Assembly (NCBI GenBank): GCA_029204045.2
Contig: CM055076.1
Coordinates: 25,430,542-25,494,541, forward strand
Reading direction: 5' to 3'
From: Tillandsia leiboldiana
Lineage: Eukaryota > Streptophyta > Magnoliopsida > Poales > Bromeliaceae
DNA length: 64,000 nt
In this document: positions 19,741-32,655 of the stretch, in pieces
Position numbering within the stretch: position 1 is the stretch's first letter
Layout of the letters: each line of letters begins with the position of its first letter
Program-made: the position numbers and the translations under genes
The notes under the pieces: model-generated
Database searches by the model: none
What the model was told of the DNA's origin: nothing
The model's input: the letters and a program-made list of their open reading frames with translations, nothing else

Positions 19741-22435
19741 ATGGCGACCGCGAACCCTAGCCCCGTCGTCTCCGACCAGAAGAAGCGCGCCTTCGAAGCC
19801 CTAGAGCGGAGGTTCGCCGCCGCTGCCAAATCCGATCTCCTCCACGAAGATCACCTCAAAAGCAAGAAGAGGAAACCCCAATACCACGACCCAAAGCGAC
19901 CCGCCGCCGCCCTCTCTTCTCCTTCAAAATCCGACCCCTCTTCCTCCATTAGAGGTTCGATTCGATCTTGGCCACTTTTGTTCTATGGTTCGACTATTCG
20001 GTGCTCGAAGAGAATTGATGTCGTGGTTTTAGATTCTTCTCAGGAGACTCGGGACCCTCAAATTCCACTCCCCAATGGAGGATCTCAGGTTCTTATTTAA
20101 TACTTTTGATTACCTCTAATTATTGTATTTATCTAAAAATCCTTCTTTTACGCTCTCTAGATGGAGAAACACATCCTGTTATTCGGAGATCTGTGAAACA
20201 GTGCACGAAAAATTGCTACAAGCTGCTACTATGGTAACAATGGTACAAATTTGTGTTTTTGAGTTTAACGATCCTTTTTCTTAGTCGCAATTGTATCTGT
20301 AATAGTATTCCCTTGTTCGAATATTGTGAAGGATTTGAGTAGAAGGGATGCGGTCCACAGAATTGTTAGTGACATCGTTGGGAAGGGCGAAGAAGCTGGG
20401 AAGTTTGCGAGGGGAGCTAAGAGCTTAAAATTGGATAATTGGGTTTTGCTTGATAACTTTGTTGCAAAGAACAATGGGTCGGCGGATGCCCGCATGAGAG
20501 CATCAAAGAGTCACTCGAAGAGGTCAAAGAAGCATATGTCGAGGAAGCAACATCGGAAAGTTGGGTCATTTAATTTGCCCAAGGAGTTTCATAAGTAAGT
20601 CTTCTACTGGACCAGAACTTCCAGTATGTATTTTTGTCGTTTTTAACCGTTTTTGATAGTTAAGGTTGTATTGCTTTTGCTTAACTTCAAAGAAATTGTG
20701 TAGTTTTTACATGCATTGGTATGGTTGGGTGGGCGGAGATATTGATGAACCATGAAAAACAGTAGGTTGCCAGGATGTAATTTTTGCAAAATAGGAACTG
20801 AATATATATAATAAATTTAGTTCATGCGAAAAGATGTACTGAAACCATTACTTGAAAGAAAGTAAGACTGAGAAGTCAAGTTTGGAGCAACTGAGGTTAT
20901 CTAGAACACCCTTAAGAGTTGAAAAGAATCTACAATTAGGTTATTGACCTAAAGCTGCTGGTAAGAAGGTTGGGTATAGATAGGTCGCTCTGGTTAGTAC
21001 CTTCAAATTGAAGTTGGAGCAGTAAGATGTCTGTATTAATCTAGAGATCATATAATATCACTTTGTAGTCTGTATAAGGATATTTCTAGCTTGAAAGTTG
21101 TTAAAATTCTCATGTTGCCTCTTACTTTCTTTGTTAAATTTTCATTTTTCTAAAATCTTGTGACTGATATTTCGTGCAGCTTTGATCTCTTTAAGCCAAT
21201 GCATGAAATGTGGAAAGAGTACATTAATGAGCTTACAAAAGAATCGGGGTAAACTTTTTTATTTAGTTGACTTGTTTTACTCTCTTCATTACTTTTTGTT
21301 TATTAATATGTACTCTTTATCTTTTTCTGCTATTGTGAGTTAATCTTTCCCTACCACATATTCAGGAAAAAGAAATTAAGCGACTGCCTGTTAACTGCTG
21401 ACTTACACGGTGCCTATCTTCTAGGTAATTCATATTGCTTTGTCACGTAATATGCTTGGTTTATTTGGTTGCTATCGATTATTTTAATTACTAGTTTATA
21501 CATGCAAGGAACTTATTTAGCTGTGAAATTGCAGTTGTTGAGTGCAGAGACCCAACCTTTAAAGGTTTAAGCGGTATTATGATTCGGGATACTGCAGAGA
21601 CTTTTGGGATAGTTACAGAGGAAAATCGCTTCAGAGGTACCCTTTAAGTTCCAGTCAGAATAACTAGCTTAATGTTTTTCCTTTACGTATCTAAATAATT
21701 TAACTCAAAGTACTGGATACATCCTTCAGAGACAAGGCCGCCTACTCTACCTACTATAATGAGCATCTTTTGTTTGGATATCTCTGTGTCTTCCTTCATT
21801 ATGCAGTTTCATAATTTATAGAGTGTATGATAGAAATTTGAAACTGACTACGTAATTCCTCTAGCTTCTTGGTGTAGTCTTTTTTTGCTTCTTAGTTGTA
21901 GTTTGATTCAATACTTGAATACAAACTCATGTGGTTTATAATAATATGTCCGAGTTGCACCTAACTCATCAAGTCATTACCCTTCACCCATCTTAGCGTT
22001 GCTTGTTTTGTTAGTTAAACTAGGATTACGCACTAATGGTTAATCTGACTTGTGTTCCCTAGTTGACCAGACAAGCTAAATTTTTTCTTTACAATTTGGA
22101 AACGAGCTTTTAGAGCAGCTTATCAGTAATCGTATTTGGTTTAGGAGAACAAAGATAGGCAATTAAGATGCTGTAGAGGCTTTTCAATCTTTTTCATTCA
22201 ATTGGTACATAGAAACTTTGTAATTATTTTATAAATTCTCTGCCTGGTTCTTCTAGTTGTGGGAAACTGATAACACGTGTCAATGACGTCTGCAGTTGTA
22301 CCGAAAATGGGCTCAGTCTTCATATTCCAAGCTGGCTGCTGGAAAATTACAATTTATGGTGACAAACTTTCGCCGAAGGGAAAGTCGAAGTCAAGTCGCT
22401 CTCGGGAGCAGCTGCAGCATCTTTTGTCAAGATAA
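19741..22435 (+). pseudogene. POP4: RNase P/MRP subunit p29 copy C (8 exons, frameshift in exon 3)
   Basis: Full-length gene: exons 19741-19954, 20044-20088, 20161-20233, 20332-20594, 21180-21248, 21366-21424, 21535-21636 and 22296-22435, all with GT/AG borders. The C-terminal p29 domain is clear: FDLFKPMHEMWKEYI, LLTADLHGAYLLVVEC, GIMIRDTAETFGIVT and VPKMGSVFIFQ. p29 is the RNA-contacting protein of RNase P (tRNA 5' maturation) and RNase MRP. Exon 3 reads CCTGTTATTCGG; copies A and E read CCTGTTTATTCGG, so one T is missing near 20179 and the frame closes soon after. Splice phases otherwise match copy E exactly. If the missing T is a base-calling error, this is a second intact gene. The acceptor before exon 4 (GTGAAG/GAT) is the least certain border. 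Confidence 0.85.
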
Positions 22436-23224
22436 AGAATTTTCTTCGCAGTTCCATCTTTTTTCCTTTTTTCTTTCTTCTGAGAGAGTTTTCTGTTCTG
22501 TATAATTGTATATAATAATTTTATGTGTACTCAAATCGAGGAATATATGTAAAAGATTTTTCTGACTGTTTATTGATTTAAATTCATTTTTTCTTTTTTA
22601 AAGAGTAGAGCAATCTTATGATGAGATTCTACTGCAGATGGAACTTGTCCCCAGTTGATCTTTGATACTTTGGTTGCAATACTGAGCTTCTCCTCACAAG
22701 ATTGGATTTCAGTTTTTTTGTGTTAATTTGTTATCGCACCTGTTCTGGTTGCATGGAACTCATAAGATCAGGAGGAAATGAGGTCAGGTTCGAAATATTT
22801 TAGCTAACCCTTTATAGGTTGTAAAAGTAAAATATTTCAATTCAAAGCTTCGGAAGTTTCTAGTAAAAGAGTTTTCGAAGATATTCTACTAAAAAATTGT
22901 TGTTGTTCTTAAACAGCTTCATTCATATATAGTATTCCAAAGGATGGAGTTGTTATTGAACGTGTCATTTTTTACTGATGCATATCATATTGATCAAATA
23001 CAATCAAATAAATAATCATTAAATTTACTAAATAAAAATAAATAACACCAACTTCTCTAATTAGAGGCTGTTAAGGAGGGGGGTGTTTGGTCTTTTAAAA
23101 AATATTCTAAAAATCTAGTGTTTGCTGCTTCTTTTTTTTTTTTTACAAACTTTTATAAAAAAATAAAAACTCGAATCATATAAATATACTGACAATTTTA
23201 GTAATGTTACTCTTAGATTAGTTC
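22436..23224. other. 3' flank of copy C
   Basis: Probable 3' UTR and spacer, A/T-rich, with no other gene seen. Homology to the flank of copy E ends at about 23224 (matching 41740), the right border of the segmental duplication. Confidence 0.6.
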
Positions 23225-23393
23225 GTAAAACCTAATCTTTTATACCAGGGCACAGGAGACTGATCATTTTTGCCGCATTGGGTGCACCAAAAATTATCGT
23301 CGTAATCCTTCACTACTCCTCTGCAATCATAACACGTTCTATGCCACCAACCATAAGTTGTATCTATATTGACCAGCTTTGCTTCATAGGTGT
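23225..23393 (-). pseudogene. Replication protein A large-subunit-like zinc-finger fragment
   Basis: On minus an open stretch of about 56 codons contains TYGWWHRTCYDCRG, then NFWCTQCGKND and PWYKRLGF. A CxxC...CxxC finger between aromatic residues is the hallmark of the C-terminal domain of RPA1-like proteins, which bind single-stranded DNA in replication and repair. Plant genomes carry many such genes and Helitron-borne relatives. No start codon or other exons are visible. One side ends exactly at the duplication border (23224/23225) and the other at the start of an LTR (23394), so it is a fragment. Identification rests on motif recognition only. Confidence 0.6.
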
Positions 23394-24925
23394 TGTAGTA
23401 ACCATGATTTTGAAATTTAAAATTTAAGTTTAAATAAATTTTCTGAATTATTAATTGGCAAAATTATAGAATTAATAGTATAAATTGGACCCAAAAAAAT
23501 ATCGATTTTTGATTAGGGTCTGATCTCGAAAATCTAAGATCACCAGCGCGACCGTCTCGTCGAAACAAGAGAGATTGATGTTCACATGTTTTCGATCCGA
23601 CGGTCGGATCTTACGCAAATCAGCGAAGAAGTTGCCGGGCCCACAACTTAAGTTGTGAATAGTAACCCCTGATTTAATTCCCCTCGCGACCAACGTTGGC
23701 TATTTCGCCGTCCGGACTATGAACATATCAGTCCAAGTAGTCGATTCTAGCTAATTTCATCGTTCTGAGCGCAATGGCGCTGAAGGAATTCGCGTTTGAC
23801 GATCCTGGTGCATCGGAAGGCGTGCCAAACAGTAAAATTTACTGTATTTTATGGCCTGAAAGTTTTTAGGAGCGCCAAATCAAGGAAGCTAATATGCTAA
23901 TTGAAAGGTCTCGACGAGCCGGACATCGTGACGAAGTCCGTTTTTCAATTTGACGACCTGTGTGTCTCGAAATGCGTGAAATACGCCGAAAAAGTGAGTA
24001 TTTTCGCAAAAGTCGCAACATTTTATGTACCAAATTTAATGAGATTTTTGGTGAAGGTATCTGGGTGCATTTGTGACCTACATTGGAGACTTGAGAGTAA
24101 ATGGTTAGTGGTGCAAGGGCTAAATCGCAAAATAGACAAATAATGCATTAAATGTATATATGCCTTTTGGGCTTCTTGTGGGGGAAGCACGAGGGGCCAG
24201 AGCAGGTTCCAAAGCCTCTCCTTATTCCTCTGCATGCTCCAGTTCCAGCCCAGAGTGCAATGGTGGCCGAGGAGACACCTCCCTTCATCCTTGGCCGAGT
24301 TTGGGAGAGAAGAGGAAGGAGTGCACCAAAGGACTTCAAAGTTGGTCCCAGAGCATGCTACTGAGCTCCCTCTGCTTCCAGAACTCGAGCCCGAGCTTGC
24401 CGTGGCCGCGCGACGCCGGGGGGGGGGGGGGGGGCGAGAACCGGCTTCATCCTCTTCTTCTCCAACTCCGGCGAGGTAAGCCCTCTTCCTCCTCTGGTTT
24501 TTAGCACCCGAGACCCTTGGAATTGAGCTCTGTAGGCTCTGAGCATGCCCCACGCCAAGTTCCGACCTTCGGGATGTCCCCGGTTGCCGGTGGGGGAAAC
24601 CTCACCTGCCGGAACTCTAAAATGCTCCCCACCGCCGTGCGCCGCGCCCGTTGGCTCAAATCTCGAAACAAAATGATGAACATGAACTGTAGGACCTAGA
24701 GGACATCTCCACAAAATTTGGTGATGGTTGGTTAAGTTTGCGTGTTGCAGAACTTAGCCCTAGTTTTAGGCTATTTGTGCTTCGGCCGAGCTATTTGCTC
24801 CGGCGCCAGCGACGCTCCTCATCGCCGGCCACCTGCCCAGAAGCTTCATGGGGTAAAGATGAGTCCGTGCTATAAGGAAAGTTTCGTAACCATCCCATCA
24901 ATCCTCTCTAATTTTAAAATATAAA
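23394..24925 (+). mobile_element. Truncated giant-family LTR (element 4)
   Basis: Starts TGTAGTAACC at 23394 and is homologous to the 5' part of the LTRs at 1493, 44659 and (reverse) 56040: shared blocks include CGACCGTCTCGTCGAA, GACGGTCGGATCTT and the CGTTCTG.GCGCAATGGC motif. A TATA-like TGTATATATG at 24154-24163 is followed about 320 bp later by a donor-like site CCGGCGAG/GTAAG (24475/24476), the same spacing as in the solo LTR. A 16-18 G homopolymer at 24419-24434 is probably prone to sequencing error. The 3' two-thirds of the LTR, including the A-tract and CA end, is missing. Confidence 0.7.
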
Positions 24926-26557
24926 TTACTAAATATTATTTATAATTTATATATGGAAGCGGTCTCGGTATCTATACAGAAACAACTCGCATGGGTCACG
25001 CAAGTTTTCTCCGCGTTCTTTCTTTTTTTATTTTTATTTTTATTCGGGAACTAATTTTCGTTATGCGTCGCATTCATATAATATGAAATTTTTTTATTTA
25101 CAAAATTTATTAGGTTCAAAATTTACAAATAATAATATTTTATTACTCTATTTATATAATAATAAAGAGGATTGAATTTAATTTTATTTTAATAAAAGCG
25201 AGGTAATTTCTGCAAATTTATTTTTCTTAGTTCTCGAAGGTTTCTAATATTCATGAGCATTTTTTTAAAAAAAGTTCTAATAGCTACCTTAATACATTTT
25301 AGTGGATTTAAAATTTCTTTGATAAAATTGATGAGATTCAAAATAAATGGCTATATCACAAATAATTTTTTTCATAAATTTTAAAAACAAAAAGTCCAAA
25401 TATCTTAAATTAGTTTTGAGCAGCGTGCAGTTTGTAAAGATCGATCTTACCTCAACTTTACAATACAATTTTTAATAATTATCAACAAAATATTTAGCTC
25501 TGTAGGCTCATCCTCTTCTTCTCCAACTCCGGCGAGGTAAGCCCTCTTCCTCCTCTGGTTTTTAGCACCCGAGACCCTTGGAATTGAGCTCTGTAGGCTC
25601 TGAGCATGCCCCACGCCAAGTTCCGACCTTCGGGATGTCCCCGGTTGCCGGTGGGGGAAACCTCACCTGCCGGAACTCTAAAATGCTCCCCACCGCCGTG
25701 CGCCGCGCCCGTTGGCTCAAATCTCGAAACAAAATGATGAACATGAACTGTAGGACCTAGAGGACATCTCCACAAAATTTGGTGATGGTTGGTTAAGTTT
25801 GCGTGTTGCAGAACTTAGCCCTAGTTTTAGGCTATTTGTGCTTCGGCCGAGCTATTTGCTCCGGCGCCAGCGACGCTCCTCATCGCCGGCCACCTGCCCA
25901 GAAGCTTCATGGGGTAAAGATGAGTCCGTGCTATAAGGAAAGTTTCGTAACCATCCCATCAATCCTCTCTAATTTTAAAATATAAATTACTAAATATTAT
26001 TTATAATTTATATATGGAAGCGGTCTCGGTATCTATACAGAAACAACTCGCATGGGTCACGCAAGTTTTCTCCGCGTTCTTTCTTTTTTTATTTTTATTT
26101 TTATTCGGGAACTAATTTTCGTTATGCGTCGCATTCATATAATATGAAATTTTTTTATTTACAAAATTTATTAGGTTCAAAATTTACAAATAATAATATT
26201 TTATTACTCTATTTATATAATAATAAAGAGGATTGAATTTAATTTTATTTTAATAAAAGCGAGGTAATTTCTGCAAATTTATTTTTCTTAGTTCTCGAAG
26301 GTTTCTAATATTCATGAGCATTTTTTTAAAAAAAGTTCTAATAGCTACCTTAATACATTTTAGTGGATTTAAAATTTCTTTGATAAAATTGATGAGATTC
26401 AAAATAAATGGCTATATCACAAATAATTTTTTTCATAAATTTTAAAAACAAAAAGTCCAAATATCTTAAATTAGTTTTGAGCAGCGTGCAGTTTGTAAAG
26501 ATCGATCTTACCTCAACTTTACAATACAATTTTTAATAATTATCAACAAAATATTTA
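24447..26557 (+). repeat. Perfect 1050-bp tandem duplication with filler
   Basis: 24447-25496 and 25508-26557 are direct copies, offset 1061, and I found no mismatch by eye. Between them, 25497-25507 (GCTCTGTAGGC) is extra. Together with the bordering bases it forms a 14-nt match (25496-25509) to 24526-24539 inside the first copy, so the junction carries a short templated insertion. The unit spans the end of the truncated LTR and AT-rich flank. Confidence 0.9.
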
Positions 26558-26811
26558 AATTTTAATTTTAAAATATTAAAATTAAGATAATCATTAATCT
26601 TGATAAATTATTATATTTTATCACCATCTAATTTATAAAATTTAATATTTCTGTATAATTTGTAAATTATAATTATTTACTATTCTATTTAATAATAAAT
26701 TTTTATAATAAAATAAAAGATAAATTGTACTTTTGATCCTCAAATTAGGAGGCACGTGATACTTTGGAACTCAAACTTTAATTTATTATAGTTTCTAACT
26801 CCAACTATTAG

Positions 26812-26859
26812 NNNNNNNNNNNNNNNNNNNNNNNNNNNNNNNNNNNNNNNNNNNNNNNN
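26812..26859. other. Assembly gap (48 N)
   Basis: A run of 48 N. On its right the sequence begins exactly at the equivalent of 8248, the centre of the gag-pro palindrome; on its left is unrelated AT-rich sequence. The true join is therefore unknown. Confidence 0.99.
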
Positions 26860-28807
26860 CGTCATATCTTCAATTCGCCGAAAACAAGTAAAGGGCCGGC
26901 TTGACACGCCGTGGCAAGATAGCCAAAACCTCTCTCCAGGGCGACGAACTGGGGTCACAGAGAAGATCCCCAAGTAGGCCGAAGGCTCGAAGCCAGAATA
27001 AATAACTCCGCTCCACCAGGCAGATCAAGGGGTCAATTTCGAAAGTGCGGTCGATGGTCGTCGGTACTTAGAAAGCCAGTTCATCCCCAAAATCACGTCA
27101 TACTGAAAAGTTTGAGGACGAGAAGAGAGATGGGGAAGCTTCCGTCCGCCAATATGAATGGGCACAGTGGAGCTCTCGCTGATAGGAACACTATAACCCG
27201 AATCTCTACCCAAAATAATGCCTAGTCGGCTGTGAACGATAATACCGTGGGTAGTAATGAAGTGTGGGTGGAATGAATGGATGCGATTGCCCCGTATCAA
27301 ATAAGGTTCTAGCATGATGACCGAAAACAGAGGTGGTACCGCCAAGTTGTCTCAGGAGGGGCTCGCCGGGGTCAGGGCGAAAACACGCCCTCCTGCAGTC
27401 TGTCGTGACGTTTAGGTGGGCGAGGGTAGAGGTGGACGTCCGAGGAAGCAGAACTCAGCGCCGGAGCTTGTCGTCGCGTGGTGGGGTCCGGTAGAGGTGC
27501 AGCCATCTACGCGGGCGCAGATCCCCGCGCGACACGACGCCGCAACATGTCCTGGTGTGGCCGCAGGTGAAGCAGCGGTCATGCTTCTGATCACAATCCC
27601 TCGCGCGTGGGTACCCCCGCAGAAGACACAAGGTCGGGGGCCCCAGTTGGGGTTGGGAAAGGCACTAACAGCTGGAGATCTTTTGGGCCATCTCTTCAAT
27701 GCGGTTGTTTGGCCCTTTGTTCTGATTTGGATGCCCACCGCCGTTTCCAGGAGCGCCCTCTCTTGCCCTTATCCTGTCAGCCGCGTCCGCTCAGCTGCGG
27801 GACATATGGACCTCTGCCTCGATAGCCAGACACCGCTCCCGCAGTTGTCGAAGTCGGTTGGGAGAGGTGGGATGCGAGCTGTCGGCGGATCTCATGCCGT
27901 AAACCCTGCGAGAACAAGCGTACCTTTCGGCGTTCCTCGCGCACTGCTTGGGGCACCAAGTCGGCAATGCGCAGGAACTCCTGCTCATACTCCGGACGCT
28001 CTTGTCGCCATGTTTGATATTTTCCAAGTCGCGCTCGAGACCCTCCTTGGTGGTCTCCTTGAGGTTGATGGGGGTACATGGCGGCTTTAAAGTCCTCCCA
28101 GGTAGGATCAGCTGGACTCGGGAAGTAGCGCTCTCGATGTCGCCTCCACAACTTGGATTGCCCGGCCCTCCAAGCAGTGAACGGCGATGTGAACATTGTC
28201 TCGGTCCTCATGTGTAGACGTCTTGAAACAATTCTCCATATGGTCGATCCAGTGCTCGACCGCCAATGGTCATCGTCTTTGCCGTCGAAGATTTGTGGCT
28301 TGAACTTCTTAAATTCCAGCAAGACTGCCTTTCTCGGGCTTTTTCTGCACGATCGGCCAACATCGGCCGCAGAGTCAGGAGCGGGAGAGACGGAGCGAGG
28401 AGGAAGCAGACGCGGTTAGTAGAAGCAGTGGCGGCCAAGGGGCAGCAGCAACCCCCGGTACCGCCCTGGAGGCTGCGGCAGGGGCTGGAGCTGGGACTGG
28501 CCCCGCCGGTGGTGGTACGGGGTCTACATCTGGCTCTGCCAAGTCCTCAGGCTCGGCGGCGACTGGTGCCGCAGGGGAAGCAGCCGGCGGTGGAACCTCC
28601 GGAACAACAGGTGGAGGAGCAGGCGGGGCAGGAGCAGCCGTCTGCTGCTGTACAAACTGCTGGAACATCCCAGCAGTGTCGCCATCTGGGCCTCTAGTCG
28701 ATCCATGCGGCCCGGATCTGCGGGCTCGCTCTGTGCCCTGGGTGGTCGGCCGACTCCTCGGCCTGTGCTCGCACCCCGGCCACGCCCACGACCAGGAGGA
28801 CGTGCCA
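26860..28807 (-). pseudogene. Second copy of the inverted gag-protease (degraded)
   Basis: Counterpart of 8248-10202, reading from the ATG at about 28807. MARPPGRGRGRG, the Pro/Ala-rich region and Gag-domain pieces are recognisable, but the frame is interrupted many times by single-base gains and losses, and the zinc knuckle and protease are in pieces. The plus-strand arm of the palindrome is absent or hidden in the gap. I attribute most breaks to poor consensus quality rather than evolution. Confidence 0.8.
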
Positions 28808-28987
28808 TTGCTGCAACAAAAAATAGTCAGGTTAGAAACCGACTCCAATAGTTATAGCCTGAGTTCTAACCCCTATACTCGACATACCCAGCGCTCTCAC
28901 GGACAAGTCATCCTAGGGTTCATCCTAACCAGTTCCTAATCAATCTTTCCTAGGTACCGTGTACCTATTGCTCTGATACCATCTAAT

Positions 28988-29510
28988 CTGTCACGCCCCG
29001 AGTTTTAAAAGTCAGGTAAATTTTTTTTTTTTTTATTTAATCAGAGTTCGCAAACCTGGGCGTAACAGACCGCAAACATATAGGAAACCCTCTATCCCAT
29101 GGACAGAGACTCCCCTATACATGCACGGCTAATTAGTGATCATCAGAAAAAAATAGATACTCAGCTAATCATACTAATCTAATCAGTCAAGAAAATCTTA
29201 AATTTACTTATTACATCATCATTTTAAATATCTGAATTAACAGGAACTGAAAGAAATGCGATAAATGAAAGGCTGATAAATCATCAATCTATGTCATCAG
29301 GGGGACAGCTCTATCGTACAGGCTCACTGGATCGTCCCGACATCTCCCCACCCGACGGACCTGAAAAATTTTACCGGACTTTTAAAACTCGGGGGGATAG
29401 AGGGTTTCCTATATGTGTGGCGGTCTGTTACGCCCAGGTTTGCGAACTCTGATTAAAAAAAAAAAAAAAAAAAATTTTCCGGACTTTTAAAACTCGGGCG
29501 TGACACCCTT
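28988..29510. repeat. Second copy of LTR scraps and CCCTT site
   Basis: Counterpart of 10383-10917: an inverted LTR tip, then plus-strand LTR end with its A-tract closing at about 29505, followed by CCCTT (29506-29510). It confirms that the segmental copy includes the right border of element 1. Confidence 0.8.
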
Positions 29511-29964
29511 TGCCACTTGTGTTGTGTTGAACAAATGATGCTATTGCAAATTTGTGGTATTTTAAAATGGGCCAATAAAAAATCCTAATAAGTTACTTTG
29601 AGTATGTTGTTTTACAATCTTTATGCAACTGTGTTTCATGTTTGTTATTTTGCAATTTGGGTGCAAAATATGTTTCATTTTACCTTTTTTTCACAAACTG
29701 AATGTTCTTATACCACCTTACAGTTTTGTGCAATAAGGTATCTGCCTTGGTGTTTTGACCGTATAGGGATTGTCATGGGTCCAATTTGTAAAGCGGGAAA
29801 AAAGTATACTAAAGATGCAAAAAATAAAAGAGACTGACTTTTTAATGCAACATGGTCTTTTACTTCAAGGAATAAATTCTGTTATTTTCTGTGCGTTTAA
29901 GTTTCACCAGCTGTTCAGCCAGAGTAGGAAAGTATATATCGAAATTTTAATCATTTCTTTTCAG

Positions 29965-30060
29965 GTCCAGATGGGAGGTGCTGAAGCCTATCCCCAGTAT
30001 GGGTCACTGTACGTTTCTCAAGCACCATACGACGCGCAACAAAATCACGAGCACAAATAA
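29965..30060 (+). pseudogene. Orphan terminal exon, second copy
   Basis: Counterpart of 11381-11476 with the same acceptor (TTTCTTTTCAG) and the same 96-bp frame ending in TAA. It is conserved without any indel although the surrounding sequence has one every 50-100 bases, which may be chance. Confidence 0.45.
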
Positions 30061-31398
30061 ATTTGAACTTGTAATTATAATTTTGAGATATTCTTTCGAG
30101 TCATGCTATTATATATTTTGTCTTTGTATTTAAACCTGTTAAATGGTTATCTTGACATTTTCTGAAAAGCCATGCTATTTCATATTTGGCTTTTGTATTC
30201 AAGCATGTTAAGAGATTTCCTCTTGATCCATCTAGTTACAGTAGTGTCTGAGAATTCTGACATCTTAGTTATTTGACAATCTATTGATCAAATGGAAGAA
30301 TTTGCAGTAGTTGATCAGGCACAAGTTTTACTTGCTTAAATTGCTTTATTATAAGGTATCTTAGGAACATTTTGTCTGATAAAAGTTGGTTTATACTATT
30401 AATCATGGCCAAAATGGAGACTATAAGAGCATGATCATGTTAACTTAATCTGCTCAAGGTTGTAGTTGCACTTGTTGAGAGAGAGCTCTTGCATCTGTTA
30501 AACTTGAGAACTTTGATGCATTGTATGGTATTATCTTGGATCAACTACAATGTATCTGAAGTTTGATTTGAAGTTCATATTTTCCATGAGAATTTTGATT
30601 GTAACAAGCCCCCAAGTGTTTGACTCAGCTTTAATCTCTTCCTATTCGGTTCATAGTTTAGTCCATGATGTTTGGTCCAAATTCAAGTGACTACTCCAAT
30701 TTTTGTTTGATTCGGGTGTTGTTTGGTTTATGGGGATATTCCGTGAAACAGTAATCTAAGTCATGGCATTGGTTCAATGAAAAACAAAATATTTTTCGAA
30801 CCATACTGATTTGGTTTGTAGAAAAAGAAAATGAAAATGATGATATCTGGGTTTGTTTGTTTAGGAATCTCTGGGTCGTTATTACGTCTAGGGTGTTTTC
30901 TTTTTTTTTTTCTGCAGTAGTATGCAATCTCGTTATCAAAAAATAAAAAAAAAAAAAAAAATGATTATATCATTGAAGAGATATTTTTCTGTTTCAGTTT
31001 CAAGTATAATTTTTTGAGAACGAATATCAAAAGAAAAATGAAAATAAGTGATTTCTACATAAATACAGATACATATAAACATTATATTCGAACTTGAGTA
31101 CGTCGTATTTTCACTTTTTATATATATTATTATTATATTGTGACTGAAATCATATTTAGCACTTTTTATACTTATGATAACAACAATAACTGAAACTTTA
31201 TTTATTTAGCATTATTTAAACTCAATTTCTGATTCGAATTGAATAAAATCTCGAATTTTCGTACGTAGTACGGTTCCGGTTCAGAGTTTTGTGAAGAGAC
31301 CTGGTTTTTTTTTTTAGCACGTTTCATATCTATAATGTATCCCCTCTGCGTTATCGCTCTCGAATCATCTCATAGCTGAACCTTCGCGAGAAACTCTA

Positions 31399-32655
31399 AT
31401 GGCGACTGCGAACCCTAGCCCCGTCGTCTCCGACCAGAAGAAGCGCGCCTTCGAAGCCCTAGAGTGGAGGTTCGCCGCGCCTGCCAAATCCGATCTCCTC
31501 CACAAAGATCACCTCAGAAGCAAGAAGAGGAAACGCAATCCCTCGCAAAAACCCCAATACCACGACCCGAAGCGACCCGCCGCCGCCCTATCGTCTCCTC
31601 CTTCAAAATCCGATCCCTCTTCCTCCATTAGAGGTTCGATTCGATCTTGGCCACTTTTGTTCTATGGTTCGACTATTCGGTGCTCGAAGAGAATGATGTC
31701 GTGGTCTTCTCAGGAGACTCGGGACCCTCAAATTCCACTCCCAACGGAGGATCTCAGGTTCTTATTTAATACTTTTGATTACCTCTAATTATTGTATTTA
31801 TCTAAAAATCCTTCTTTTACGCTCTCTAGATGGGCACGAAAAATTGCTACAAGCTGCTACTATGGTAACAATGGTACAAATTTGTGTTTTTGAGTTTAAC
31901 GATCCTTTTTCTTAGACGCAATTGTATCTGTAATAGTATCCCGTGTTCGAGTATTGTGAAGGATTTGAGTAGAAGGGATGCGGTCCACAGAATTATTAGT
32001 GACATCGTTGGGAAGGGCGAAGAAGCTGGGAAGTTTGCGAGGGAAGCTAAGAGCTTAAATTGGATAATTGGGTTTTGCTTGATAACTTTGTTGCAAAGAA
32101 CAATGGATCGGCGGATGCCCGCATGAGAGCATTAAAGAGTCACTCGAAGAGGTCAAAGAAGCATATGTCGAGGAAGCAACATCGGAAAGTGGGTCATTTA
32201 ATTTGCCCAAGGAGTTTCATAAGTCAGTCTTCTACTGGACACAGAACTTCCAGTATGTATTTTTATCGTTTTTGACCGTTTTTGATAGTTAAAGCTCGAT
32301 TTCGATTAAAAACATGGGTTTCCAGATCGGGGGGGGTATCTATATTCCGTGACATTTCGGTATATGAAGCCGGTTGTATTGCTTTTGCTTAACTTCAAGG
32401 AAATTGTATAGTTTTTACATGCATTGGTATGGGTGGGTGGGGGGAGATATTGATGAACCATGAAAAACAGTAGGTTGCCAGAATGTAATTTTTGCAAAAT
32501 AGAAACTGAATATATAGAATAATTTAGGTTCATGCGAAAAGATGTACTGAAACCATTACTTGAAAAAAGTAAGACTGAGAAGTCAAGTTTGGAGCAATTG
32601 AGATTATCTAGAACACCCTAAGAGTTTGAAAGAATCTACAATTAGGTTATTGACC
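31399..32655 (+). pseudogene. POP4: RNase P/MRP subunit p29 copy D (duplicate of B)
   Basis: Counterpart of copy B, with the same loss of exons 5-8 and the same 39-bp exon-3 deletion (ATGGGCACG). Exon 1 starts at 31399 and exon 4 ends at 32222 with the GTCAGT donor. In addition single bases are missing in exon 2 (CCAACGG for CCCAACGG) and twice in exon 4 (CTTAAATTGG, GAAAGTGGG), each in a short homopolymer, breaking the frame. These look like consensus errors of the low-quality stretch rather than real mutations. Confidence 0.8.

Noticed and set aside
26740..26973. Reading frame crossing the N gap
   Set aside because: It includes 16 unknown residues and joins unrelated sequence across an unfilled gap.
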